Below, piece by piece: positions 43,652 to 55,800 of a stretch of 64,000 nucleotides of DNA (position 1 is its first letter; each line of letters opens with the position of its first letter). The DNA is taken from contig MU271143.1 of NCBI GenBank assembly GCA_021432605.1, positions 1,187,277-1,251,276 on the forward strand, written 5' to 3'. The notes under the pieces were generated by a model. It ran no database searches, was not told the origin of the DNA, and worked only from the letters and a program-made list of their open reading frames with translations. Origin of the DNA: Coniochaeta sp. PMI_546. Its lineage: Eukaryota > Ascomycota > Sordariomycetes > Coniochaetales > Coniochaetaceae. The position numbers and the translations under genes were made by a program.

Positions 43652-46600
43652 TTTGTCAATGGTATGCTTGTTGTAAAGGGTTTTAGTGCAAGAGACTTGT
43701 TTGGTTTTGGTTTGCTCAACTCGGAAGTGTACGATATCCTGCGAAGATGGAAAGGCAACGCAGTCTCGGTTTAAATATGCTGCCGACTTAAAAGTCACAT
43801 GAGGCAATGACGTACTTCGGCTGTGCCTGCCAAACCTACCTTACTTTAAACATTCCAAGAATTCGTCTCGCTTCAAGTGAGGGCACATTACTCCTCGTAT
43901 CGTGGTAATGCCTTGCAAGAGCCTCTATGGCTGAGTCGCACTCCGCGTTGGTCACTAGAGCTCTCATGCTGGTTGCGGAGTCTCTGAAAGGCAAAAGCTG
44001 GTTGGGTCCTCTTGGTATCAGGAACAGCAGCATTTAGTTCACACAACAATGGCAGTGCTCGGTAGCTTATACTTTGCTATGGGTCTCTTTCGTGCTTATT
44101 TTGCGTACGATTCGCAATTGCGATACAATATATACTAGATGAGCATCGCAATCTGAGATGTGATCCTCCACCTGTAGTCCGCCTGTGATCTCGAGCAGAG
44201 GGCCATCTGGAACTGTATCTGTTGCCCGTGAGGAGGTACAACGTTTCAAAAGTCTGACCCGATCCCCCCACAGATACCTTAAGTTGCAGTGTTATTTCCA
44301 GTCTGCTGATACGATACATGGCAAATGGAGAGACTACGACGGTGCCGCGGGAAAAAGGCACATGTCGCTTAGCCCGCCGCACATGTAATGTCCCATGTGT
44401 TCCTGTATTCGAAGACGTCTACCTTGATGAGATACAGCTTACCTCGATACAGTATGAACTAACGATGGTCTTGGCACCGCTGAATGCCGCGGATATGGCT
44501 TCTGAGATAAGCATACTCGCGTAGGCAGCTCCTGTTCTCAACGAGAAGGACCGAATGATGCCCCAATCCAAGACCCTGTACATATGCGTCTCTTATCCAA
44601 AAGCGTCCGACATCGCGTGGAAGCCATACAGTGACAGTTATGATCGATGTCGACGACGTCCTGAGATGACGAAAGCTTTTAGTCTCGACGTGGAGATGTA
44701 GGATGACCCTTCTGCTTGTCAAATATCCGGACTTCTCCCGCAGCCCAAATCAAGTGGAGGAAGCAATAGTGACAATCGTCATTTCTAATCGGGATTTCGA
44801 CAACATGAGGCTCTTCGGGTAGCCCCCATGCCCCCACGGCAAACCCACGTCCACGTTGAAATAAGAGTCGGCTGCTACTGCAAGGGTCCCTATGAAACGA
44901 CGAAAGTGGAGGATATACTGGAAGACAATTGGTTTTCGAGAAGCGTGAAGACATACCTCTATTCTGAAGATATATTGCTGTCAAACTAGGACATGTCGTC
45001 CATGATGTCGACAGTGTGGCTACCAACCACATGCTCGCGAACGCAGTGACTCTGCTTGGTGGTATCGGCGTTTCGGCGCCCTGTCTAGCACATGCACTTT
45101 CAACAGCCCGAAAGGATATAACAATCCTGGTCAGGGACAACGGAGCGAGAGAAGCGCAGCAGAAAAGGAACAACAGCGTTCAAGGGTCACAGACAGCTAA
45201 GGAAGCAGCGAGGGCGGACAACCATAGGCCAGAGATACCCGTAATCGATGGTTTAGCGGACCGCGAATTGAGATTGAACATCGTCTATGGCGCGTCCGGG
45301 CTCCGGAAGTTTGAGACGCATGTTATGCATGCGGAGGAGCGGTGCATATGCATCTCGAGACGGTATGCAAGCCGACTGCGGTCAAGCGCTGCATATTGAT
45401 TAGAGATATGCTGCAATATGATAAGAATCCTCCAGTCAACCCTTGCGCACTTGCTCTCAGCAAGCTCATCGGTGAGTCTCTTGGCAAGACCACAATGAAG
45501 CAACTTCGTACGACCAAACGCGAGTGCTAGGCTCGTCAAAGCTGGTTCGCCGGATTCCAGGTGCCGGTGAGGCCAGCGAATGCTTGCTGGAGTTGTACGG
45601 GCCATTTTTAGGGTGTGCAACTATTCCACTCGCCACCGGTGTCGGCGATAGCCTAGATCAAGGTGTATGGTCGGCAGTGCGATGAAGTTGATCGAGCGTA
45701 CCCGGTTGCAACCACCATTTTCTGATGGTCTCGAACGATTGTGGATGTCCTTACCCGTCCGTTACAACGCTTTACTGCGTAGGCGACGAGACGTCTAGAA
45801 CGAAGGAGGCGACGAAAGGTCAGAGGGCTTGATCCGACGGCCGGCTGACCGCATTTCTTGGAGGGTCGCATGGTCCTCACAGCCGCAAATCACTCAATGA
45901 TGCTGTCCGTAATACCACGGTAGAAGATGACCACGGCTACTAGTATAATTATTAGAAGCCTTCGAAGGTCATATGGGCGAAGGGCGCGGAGCGTTTGTGT
46001 AGCAAATCATGGATTTTAATGATTAACAGAAACGAAGGCTTCCCCACAACTATGGCTACCTGAAGCCTGTTGATTGGCCAATTCCATTCGAGCGTCACTC
46101 TTCAACTGGTGGATCTGAACATTCTCGCTGCAACAGCCTGCGCTCCAGCCATCAAGTCCACCTCGACTTCCTCTGTCCCAGACATCACGATGCAACGATG
46201 CAGCAGCGGCACCTCTAATGGATTTTCCAGTTCCGGCGCTAGTGGTGCTGCCTTTGGCGCCTTCAAAGAACTGGACTGGCATCTCTCAGCCAGATCCGCG
46301 AAGATATCGCCGTCACGCGATGTACGACAGTCTGGGATTCAAAATGAACCATGAGTCTGTGCCAACATTGCCTTCATTCCATGTACACAAATGAATATCT
46401 CAACGAGGGAGCTGTGGTGATTTGGCTGTTTGCTGTGCACCAAAACGAGAGGAGCCATGGTGCAGTGGCTGTTTTCCGGAGCGAGGATCATGCCTGCCGC
46501 TTTGTGACCGGGTCTGGGCCGGAAGTGCAACCTGCTTCTCGCTTGCCCTCCACCCGGCCTCCACCTGCATTGGCTCTGCAGCGTCTACCCTCCACCACTC

Positions 46601-46952
46601 ATCGGCGAGATCGGCTTTCTATCTTTCCATGTTTTTCTTTCTCTCAAGAGCCCACCGCTAGGCCCACTCATACCCGGACGTGTAAATATCTACATATTCT
46701 ATCTTGCCGCGTCCTGCGTCGTAATCTCTCTGCATTCCTTCTTCCCGTGCCCGCTATCTCAACGGCGTGCATTGCTATATATACCTTGTCGACTACACCC
46801 CGAGGTTCGAAGTGCTTGCTCGCGCGCCACCGACGCCTGGAGCGAGACATTGCATAGAAAGCACCTCGACACATTTGCCTTTCTGCTCGAGTAAACAAAA
46901 CTTGAAGAGGCGTGTGTCGATAGTCGTAAGAATCAGACCACACATAGAGGCC
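43652..46952. other. 3.3-kb intergenic region, possible gene relic
   Basis: No intact gene found. An open frame at 45016-45399 includes a Rossmann-like ANAVTLLGGIGVSAPCLAHAL...DITILVRDN stretch but has no flanking exons; it could be a relic or chance. From about 46450 the sequence becomes pyrimidine-rich and leads into the MFS gene. Confidence 0.4.
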
Positions 46953-48686
46953 ATGACTCTAACAAGTCGGAGAAGACAACGCAACCCAGACGACTTTCCA
47001 ACAGCTCAGCTTTTCTTACTTGGTAAGATATTTCGCCGCCCTTGTTCACGCGGACCCCCGGAGCTAATGCTGTGGTGTAGCCATCGTCCGTCTCGCCGAG
47101 CCCATCGCGCTCACCTCCATCTTTCCCTATGCCTGGGCTCTGATCAAGAGGTTCAAGATTGGTGACGAAGATGACGCCTCGTTCTACGCCGGACTGCTCA
47201 TCTCGAGCTTCTCCCTTGCGGAGGCCGTGATGGGCATGTACTGGGGTGGCCTGTCAGATCGGATCGGCCGCAAGCCTGTTCTTTTGTTGGGATGTGTTGG
47301 AACAATGTTCAGCATGATCATGGTAGGCTTCGCCTCCAACTTGTGGCTGGCTCTCATCGGCCGCTGCGTAGGTGGCCTGCTGAACGGTAACATCGGTGTG
47401 ATCCAAACTATGGTTGGAGAACTGGTCTCGAGACCCGAACATGAGCGTACGTTCCCCTTTCACCAAAATGTGATTGCTTCGAGCTGTCTGCTAACTATGC
47501 GATAGCCAAGGCATACTCGATCATGCCGTTTGTCTGGTCCATCGGCACTATCATCGGGCCCGCTATTGGAGGTACATTCGCCGACCCGCACGATTCCTTT
47601 CCGCATCTGTTTCCCAGGGGATCGCTGTTCGACAGGTTTCCCTACCTTCTGCCGAACCTCATCTGTGCTGGTCTACTACTGATCAGCATTCTGCTCGGTT
47701 ACTTCTTGCTCGAGGAGACGCATCCGGATATGCAGCTAGGTGTGTCCCCACCTGTCCAAGCCTTCGTTTCCGAGGAGACCCCCCTTATGGAGACTTCCGA
47801 TGCTATCAAGAGACCAGCTGTCGACTTGAGGGACGAGAATTACGGATCCATCAAGATCAAGAATCGTGATAGCCAAGGCCTCGCCAGGACATGGACCGCA
47901 GAGTCGGAGAAGCCCGAATCCTGCAACATCTTCTGCAAACGGATCATGTCCGTCGTCCTCGCTCTCTCGATCTTCACCTACCACTCCATGTCATACGACC
48001 ACCTTCTCCCGATTTTCTTCGAGGACGATCGGGTCAGACAAGGCGGCTTCATTCCCTTTTTGATGAGCAAGCCGCTCAATCCGATGAACCCATTTTATTC
48101 GCCTGGCGGTCTCGGTCTCTCTCTACGGGCCGTCGGTATGATTATGGCTGTTAACGGAGTGATCGCCCTCTTCGTCCAAGCAGTCATATTCCCATTCGCC
48201 GCCGTCCGGATCGGCGTCTACAGGCTCTTCATCCTGGTGACGGTTCTACACCCGATTGCCTACCTCATGATGCCGTGGCTGCTGTACGTGCCGGAGTCGC
48301 TCCTCTACCCCGCTATCTACTTCTGCCTCACTGTCCGGAACATTTTCTCGATCCTGGTGTATCCCCTCCTCCTGATTTTGATCAAGGAGGCGACTCCCAC
48401 ACCCTCTGTTCTGGGCAAGGTCAATGGCATGGCGGCCAGCGCTGGAGCGGCATGTCGAATGATTGCTCCGCCTATCGCCGGGTATCTCTACACTATCGGG
48501 AAGCGGATGGATTGCACCGCGCTGGCGTGGTACGGTAGTGCCGTTGTCGCCATAGTTGGGGCCATCCAGTGCTTCCAGGTCCAGCGCATGCGGGGACGTG
48601 ATACAGCTGGGGAAGCAGGAGTGCTTCCCCCTAAGGCTCGAGCGGTCACACCTTTCAACGAAGATGACGATCACCACGAGGATTGA
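46953..48686 (+). CDS. MFS transporter, DHA1/ZIFL-like
   Basis: Twelve-span major facilitator, 538 residues, from three exons: 46953-47022, 47081-47446 and 47506-48686 (introns 58 and 59 nt). The N-terminus is basic (MTLTSRRRQR). The loop 2-3 signature WGGLSDRIGRKPVLLLG is intact, followed by GRCVGGLLNGNIGVIQTMVGEL. A long cytoplasmic central loop (about 245-310) is acidic and lies before IMSVVLALSIFTYHSMSYDHLLPIFFEDD. This layout fits the fungal group related to yeast YCR023C and plant zinc-induced facilitator-like carriers. The substrate is not predictable; metal chelates, organic acids or drugs are all possible. It is likely in the vacuolar or plasma membrane. Start chosen because the spliced short first exon joins AIVRLAEPIAL in frame. 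Confidence 0.9.
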
Positions 48687-49303
48687 AAAAAGGGTATGAA
48701 CGGTATATAAGTTTGGTGATTAGAGAACTGGTTTACATACACAATAAAAGGTGGTCGGTTTGTGGGAGAGAATCTTTTTGGGAACGGACTGGTTATTGCA
48801 TGGCGGCTGACTATACAGGCGAGCAAGGCGTTATGGATGCTTTTGGAGAGGGATACATTACAGCGCATGGTCGATGTGGTTATTACGGCGGTATTCTGCA
48901 AACTGTTGTCGGCTTCTGGTTCCATGGTACGCCCAAGGGCTTTGGCAGCATGCCATTATGGCCATAATTAGAAATTTAGAAGACTCATTCAAATCTCTTC
49001 AACATATTTCAGTGAATGTTGGGTATACGACTTTGTCTGTAAACCTCCTCGAAGTCGCCTAACAATTCATTTTGACAAGGGGCTCCAAACAAATACAATG
49101 TGAAGATGTTCAGAGAAGACTGTCGAAAAAGTTTCCTTATGCCGGCCCCACAATTGCCACTCACAACCATCATAGCAAGACGATCACTCATCACCAAGAA
49201 GGCTACATCAACGGGAGAACTGGGCGCAGATAACATATTGCTCAATCCAGTGAGACAAAATTACGTGAAAGAAGCCAGTCCTCATCGGACTTGAGCACTC
49301 AAG
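48687..49303. other. Intergenic: MFS 3' flank and CNS1 promoter
   Basis: 617 bp with no gene or RNA recognised. Both neighbours are on the plus strand. Confidence 0.5.
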
Positions 49304-50515
49304 ATGGACGACCTCATAAACCAAGCGGCAGCCTCACTTAAGCTCTCCCAGGATGGGCAGGAGCAACAGCCTTTCGTCCCTCAGCTACCCCCAGGCCTAG
49401 CCCTGAACGCCGGCAAATCCACCGAAGAGATCCTAGCAGACCTAAACAAGCACCCCCTCTTCATGACGGAGCTGGAAGACAACGATGACGTGGCGGCCCT
49501 GCAAGCACTGGCCTACGACGGCACGCCGCTGGAGAACGCGACCAACTTCAAGGAGCAAGGCAACGAATGCTTCAAGGGCAAGAAATGGGCCGACGCGAAG
49601 GAATTCTACTCCAAGGGGATAGCAATCATTGTCACCGAGGAGAGGAGGCGGGCGAAAGGGTTGCCGAGCGCGCAGACCGAGACGCACGAGGGGAGCAGCG
49701 ACGAGCCGGACGAGGTCGAAAGGGAGACGAAACTGCTGGAGGTGATGTATGTCAACCGCGCGGCGTGCCATCTCGAGCTGGGGAACTTCAGGAGCTGTAC
49801 CGCCGACTGCGCGGGGGCGATCAGGCTAAACCCGAAGAATGTCAAGGCCTATTACCGGAGTGCCAAGGCGCTGCTCGCCCTGGGGAAGGTGGAGGAGGCG
49901 GACGATGCCTGTGCTCGGGGGCTGGCTATTGATGAGGGAAATTCTGCGCTCAAGGGACTGGCGGAGGAGATTGCGAAGAAGACCAAGGAGGTTGAGCTTA
50001 AGAGGAAGAAGGAGGAGGAGAGGCTGGCGAGGGAGAGGAGGGAGGAGATGGTTTTGAAGGCGGCGATCAAGGCCAGGGGGATCAAGCTCAGGACGACCGA
50101 GAAGCCACCTGAGATGGAGGATGCGAAGATCAGGCTCGTGCCAGATCCGGCTGATCCGACGAGCAGTCTGACGTTTCCGACCGTGTTGCTGTACCCTGTG
50201 CATCTTGAGTCGGATTTCATCAAAGCTTTCGGGGAAGCGGAGAGTTTGGATCAGCACTTGCGCTACGTCTTTCCGCTGCCGTGGGACAGGGAGGGGGCGT
50301 ATTCTGTCAACGGAGTGGAGTGTTATGTTGAGACTGTGAGTGGAGGGCTGGCGAAAATCGGAAAGAAAGTGCCGCTGTTGAAGATGCTAAGTGGAGGGAA
50401 TATCGAGATTGTTGACGAGCTTGTTAAGATCTTTGTGGTGCCGAAGGCGCAGGCTGAGTCTTGGGTTAAGGAGCATAAGGCGAAGAGGGCGGCCGAGAAG
50501 AAGACTCCAAGTTGA
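49304..50515 (+). CDS. CNS1: Hsp70/Hsp90 co-chaperone CNS1 (TTC4 family)
   Basis: Essential TPR co-chaperone that links Hsp90 and Hsp70; in yeast it also aids translation elongation through eEF2 folding. Single exon, 403 residues (yeast Cns1 385). The N-terminus has the family motif ADLNKHPLFMTEL. The TPR domain spans about 82-230: NFKEQGNECFKGKKWADAKEFYSKGI, then VMYVNRAACHLELGNFRSCTADCAGAIRLNPKNVKAYYRSAKALLALGKVEEA, with the carboxylate-clamp Lys/Asn positions present. A charged helix (KKTKEVELKRKKEEERLARERREE) leads into the C-terminal wheel domain from about 265 (FPTVLLYPVHLESDFIKAF, LPWDREGAYSVNGVECYVE). An acidic insert (about 125-145) lengthens the first TPR loop. No intron is needed. 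Confidence 0.94.
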   Translation: MDDLINQAAASLKLSQDGQEQQPFVPQLPPGLALNAGKSTEEILADLNKHPLFMTELEDNDDVAALQALAYDGTPLENATNFKEQGNECFKGKKWADAKEFYSKGIAIIVTEERRRAKGLPSAQTETHEGSSDEPDEVERETKLLEVMYVNRAACHLELGNFRSCTADCAGAIRLNPKNVKAYYRSAKALLALGKVEEADDACARGLAIDEGNSALKGLAEEIAKKTKEVELKRKKEEERLARERREEMVLKAAIKARGIKLRTTEKPPEMEDAKIRLVPDPADPTSSLTFPTVLLYPVHLESDFIKAFGEAESLDQHLRYVFPLPWDREGAYSVNGVECYVETVSGGLAKIGKKVPLLKMLSGGNIEIVDELVKIFVVPKAQAESWVKEHKAKRAAEKKTPS

Positions 50516-50889
50516 GCGCTTGCTATGCTGGCAAGTAGGTTGTCATGCCCTTGCCTGGCAAGGAACGCTAAGACTGGATGGCATAGACATGGGTTTACAG
50601 GGCATGGTCAGGTGGTAAATACCCAAAGAATTCTAGAATTGGATTCAACGATCCTTGCTCACGTACTCGTAGTAGCTATGGTCCCTGCCGGAGCCTGTCT
50701 TCGTTCCGTGAAGCACCAAATGTCTGTGGTATCTACCCGAGCATCAATCCATCTATCCTGGACCCCGAATCTAGAAGCAGCTTGAAAACGCGAGCCCATC
50801 TTTATTAACGCCAATCATGCAATCAATGCCGCAACCAGCCTCGAGACCGGCATCTCCCACAACTTTGTCGTAATATCGAGAGGTCTTGT
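50516..50889. other. Convergent 3' intergenic region
   Basis: 374 bp between the convergent CNS1 and XBP1-like stop codons. Nothing else is recognised. Confidence 0.55.
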
Positions 50890-52869
50890 TCAGACTGAGA
50901 TAGTCCTCCTCTGCTTCTTCACCGGCCTATCATCAGGAGACAGTTCAACCTCTGATACCGCATCGTGAAGTACAGTAGCCCATGGAAGTGAGCCGCCAGC
51001 CTTTACAGTATGTTTTTCACCGCTGCCTGCGGTATTGACGCCATCAATGCTTTCGGTCATGCTTAAATTCATCAGTAACAGTGCGGCGTTACGCTCTGCT
51101 ATAGTGGCCGTTACCGACACACCGATAGCTGGTAGGCGCAGCTCTGGTCGACTGCACAGATCACGGTGTGACTGATGTGCTCCCTCGCTATCACGCGGTC
51201 CACGTCCTACAAACGATGTGAGTTGCCTGCTGCCAACATAGCTCTGATCACTATCACCCCCATGACCAGTGACCGTCGACTCAAAAACCGCACGCGGTCG
51301 TTTCGGAGACATGACCGGTGTTGGCGGTGCGGCCAAACCTATATGCTCGCTGCCAGCTAACAACAGCCGAGTAGCCGATGTCTTGCAGTGGCGACGCTGC
51401 ACGACGGGGCGATAGTGCCGTCGCTGGGACGGAGATGACTGAGGAATGTGTTCTGGAAGACGGGGTAGTGCACTCAGGAACGGATTTGCGTGGTCGTGCT
51501 GCTGGTCTCGGCACTGTGCTCCATGCGAAGCGTGGTGGTCAGAGGGCCCGTGCCGAGTGTCTTGATCCAGATGATTTGAGGCCGTCCAGCCTGTAGAAGT
51601 TGGGCCTGCTGTCTGCACGGCCCGAAATGTCGGAATGGGCGTGTAGGGGTAGCGGCTCTGGTGTAAGCGGTAAACATCAGCGTCTTGAAGTGCAGACTCA
51701 GAGCCGGAAAACCCCTCGTACTCGTCTGCGTCCGTGGTGTAAGGGCTGTCTGGCAAGTCGCCACCCCTGAGGTGCTGGCGGAATTGGTATGATGAGCTGC
51801 TAGTGTACTGTCGCGGAATTCGATCTTGGAAGTTGTTGTGCTGATGTTGGTGTGGGTGACGTGGACTGGTAGGCGCAGCGCGAGATATCTGCTCCGCGTA
51901 CAGTCTACGATAGCCCTCAGCTTCGACAGTAGCCTCTGCCACGACAGCAGGATCTATACACATTCTCCCGTGATCTGGGGCATCCGGGTGAACACACTCT
52001 GATGGAAACTGCGGCCCAAAAATGGGTATCAAGGCTCCGGCGATATTACGACAGAAGGTAGCGCAGACGGCTTTAGCGCAGGAAAACGGCATCCAATAAC
52101 CTGGAAGCGAGGGTGTCAGCGAATTGTGAAGAGAAGTCGAGACAGGATGAGTACTGCTGAAGACTTACCTTGTGCCATGATAGAGCCTCCTGTGATGCTA
52201 TGGGTAATGTCCCGGAGTCCCGGATTCATATTTAACATCTTTGCTGGTGTCGTCTATCAAGGCAGATGTCAGTCACAAACCCACGGTGGCAAGGTGTAGG
52301 ATGATGCATGTCAACGCACCTTAGGGTAGTTGCAACACTTGAAGAAGGGTGTCATCCGGACCAAGCCAACATTGTAATCCCACATCACAGTATACTCGGT
52401 CTCGTCAGTGGGCAATCTGAAGGTGTATTGAAAGACTGTTACTCCCCGTCAGCCACATCTCTGCCCTGGATCCCGCTGGTGTCTAGCGCGGATGTTAATA
52501 CTCACCCTCGAAGCTCTCTCGGCCTGTCTTCTCGAAAAAGTCCTTCTTTCCACTGTTGTAAGGAATGTGTCGACAGTTATTGCGAATACCTCCAAAGGGC
52601 GTGACCCGAAATCTTCGGACTTCGCGTAGTGACTCTTCGTCCAGGTCCTCGAAGGGAAGATATTTCACAGTGCCCTTGGCCCTGGACTTGGAAGAACCTG
52701 GGAGATCCTTGGGCATCCTCTTCTTTTTGGTCATCGGGTGCCTGTTCGTAGCGAGTAAACCCTCAGAGAAAGAATATTCAGGCGAGGAAGATCCAGGAGG
52801 CGAGCGAAGATGAGAACCAGCCGCTGGCCCAGGTGGCATAGGATTGAGGATAGAAGCCAGGGAAAGCAT
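50890..52869 (-). CDS. XBP1: XBP1-like KilA-N/APSES transcriptional regulator
   Basis: Four exons, 52506-52869, 52320-52435, 52169-52253 and 50890-52100, give 591 residues; introns are 70, 66 and 68 nt. The N-terminal 80 residues are Ser/Pro-rich and basic. The KilA-N/APSES-like DNA-binding region (about 85-230) is split over all four exons: [99 protein letters not shown], then [30 protein letters not shown]. The last is the APSES recognition-helix region. The C-terminal 350 residues are His/Ser/Gln-rich and end in a basic patch (RPVKKQRRT) that may be a nuclear signal. It belongs with ascomycete Xbp1-type APSES factors, which repress growth genes under stress in yeast. The frame is open upstream to 53010, so a longer N-terminus is possible. 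Confidence 0.86.
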
Positions 52870-55800
52870 AGTGGCAGCGTAATACCGTTGAATGATGTTC
52901 TTGAAGTATACCACGGAGCCTTCACTAGTTAAGCCGAAGGAAGTACGCAAAGGATAAACCGGACAAGTGCTTTGGCTTATGAACCCAGACAGCTCTCGCA
53001 AATAGGACAAGAACCGGGGAAATCAGAGAGTCTCAACAGGGCAAACAACGAGGTTGGCCAACAAATCCCCAAATCCTCGCTTTCCGGGGCTGCACCAAAC
53101 GTGTTCCAGGACAAGGAACCGAGAATAGCTTCTTTCACTTCTGGAAGCCAGTTATGCAATGTGCTGCAGCTCGGCGGCTCCGAAGTGCCTCTGTGTTGTC
53201 ATCCACGGATCTTGCAGAAACTGTCTTTGTGGTCAAGTCACGTATTCGACCTGTAGGAGGAGAGAATGCCGTTTGATCCTCCACCGCTCTTTTGCTATCG
53301 AGTTGTCGCAGAGTTCACTCGATGATTTGTGACAGTGTTGTCATGAGACGAGCAGGTAAAGTGGACACTGCTACGGTAGCCAAAAGGATAATATGATATC
53401 CTCAGCCAACGTGGCGCTGGCTGCGGACACGTCCGAGTTAAATAAAGACGAAGCAGAACATGTATATTTCTCAGTAGCGTTCCGTGTTCACTGTGTGCCA
53501 GGCTAGGGAGTCGCCGAGATGTAAGATGATTTCGTGAGAGGCCTCGCCGTCATCTGCTGCTGCGTTCTCCTCTCTCGTCCTTCGTGTCTTGTTACCCACG
53601 AGATCGTTCCAACACTAGCGGCTGTAAATATTGGAACCATGGAAGCACAGCCCAAGATTCGAAATCGAGAGCGAAGGTTTCAGTGGATTCCACGAGAGCC
53701 GGTAGTAGCCCGAAAGGGGTGATCACAGGCGACTGCATGACGCAGTAAGCATGTGGTCGTGAAGGCCAGAAGAGCCACAAATGAGTTTGACACCGCAAAT
53801 AACGTGGGGGAAAACGGACCAAACAGGTAGTTGGTTTGTTTAGAAATACATGGGAGATCCTTTTGACAGAAGGCAGACCGTCGGAAGGCTGCAGGAGGGT
53901 CCAATCTGGGCCTCTAGGCTAGCCTGGTTAGTTGACAGCGTAGAACAAAGAAATACTCAGCATACGAGGGGTGAAAATAGCAAATAGTCTGGGAAGAGTG
54001 AGAGAGAGGATTGACTCGACACACGTGGTCGGTATAGTCCAATAATGAGACCGGCGTGGGGCACTGAAGGCAGTGGCAGGCAGGACATCGGCTGCATCGC
54101 GACCATACGGACCAGGGTCCTCGACTGAATCATAACTCTTCTCTGCTCGGCCGGACATCTATCTCAGTCGATGGACCTATCGAGCATGGGCCAAACTAGC
54201 AGCAGCTCCGTTGTATGTCTGTCATGACTTGACCGCCCTTCTGGCGGAGAAGCTGTTCTATCGTTTCTTCGCAAAGCATCATCTTCAGCTGTGCACACCC
54301 GTTGCCGGGGCCTAGAGAGACGGCAAATCTGAAGCAGTGTTCTGGGGCTCTTCTGGAAGACTAATTGTCTTGTACTTCATTGGCTAAGGTGGACGTCCTG
54401 TACGGTTGTCATTGCATCGAGCGTGTAATTTCCCCCACGGGCTTGACGCTGTCCGGCTATAAGAAAGTGCCCGACGAAACGAGACACAGAGGTACCAGTC
54501 GACTTGTGGACCGCTCTCTTCCTCAAGCCTTAGGAGCTAGTAACGAAGCTCTGCTGTCTGTCGCGGAGATCCCATAGTGTGGCACGTGCCCAAACAGCAA
54601 TGAGAAAGAGTGTGTGTGACGATGCCACTATGCCGGTGAAAGAAGCAGTCACATAATTCAAGTCAACTTGTAAAGAGCAAGGCCTTCTTAGCCGATTTGA
54701 CATATGACAAGTTGGCATAAAAGTGCGGACTGTTGGAAAGAGTGCCGCTGCAGCCTCACTACCTGTAATATAGAATGGGCGAGTAATGAGCTACTCAAGG
54801 AGCTCAGATGAGGCACTCAGGCCACATCCCTCGAGTCGTCTAGCTTCCCTGGCGATAGCTATCCGTATCGTTCTAGCCGTTATCACTTCTGTAGCTGTCC
54901 GTGTTCTCAGTGGATAGGTTCCCAAGCAAGAAGCAGGACGTGGTCAATGCACGTACACAAACGGTCGATTGAGACTAGATCTTCACTTTGAGGAGATCTA
55001 GGATGCTTGCAGTGCTCTTTTGATGGCTGGAAAGCGTAAAGTTGATGTAAGACAAGCGAACTCAGAACTAGTTGAAGGTTGTCGATGTCGTGACCCGTCA
55101 TGGAAGGGAAAGGGGGCCATAACCAGAAGAGCCAAGACAAGGATTAGAGTCACCACCGGCCCGCCCAGCCTTACGAGTCTTGCGAGTGAGGTCAAAACCC
55201 GAGCCTCTAAGAGGGGTTGAAGTTTGGAAAAGCGCACACCCTGCGTCCAAGCATTGCTTTTCGTGGTCATGGTCTTCGCATGTGCCGCGTCCACGGGTGA
55301 ATCTGTCAGCCCCTAAACATGCGCCGGCAGGAAGTGCTTCAGGCTTCGCCATTTCCAAGACACACAGCGAGGAGCAATACAAGCCGTCGCACAACCTGAG
55401 GTTGACAGAAGGACGCTAGGACGCTAGGTCGCGTCTATCGTGTAGTGATACCTCACGGTGCAAGATTCCATCGGCTATAGGCATTCCTTCGGGAAATTTC
55501 TAGCCGTCATAGGCCAGGGATGAGCCAAACTGAGTCGTACGAGTATGGAAACCATGTGGAAATATCCCAGTCACTGTATGACAAACTCCACCCCAGCGCG
55601 CCTAGTGAGAGGGTGGAAGGAAAAAGGAAGAAGCCGAGAGGTATACGGCAGGCAGGGCTACCGGGTTTGCACAATGGGCCGCCTCGCCCTGTCCAAACAT
55701 TACCTGTCTGCCTTCCTTCGATGAGCGCTCAGGACATGGCAACTATACAGGACGAGCTGTAAGCTTCAAGGCCACATCTGATGATCAAGGCTGTCGAGTC

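Noticed and set aside
44679-45173. 164-codon minus-strand frame
   Set aside because: Cys/Ser/Leu-rich with no domain pattern; overlaps another frame of equal quality on the plus strand.
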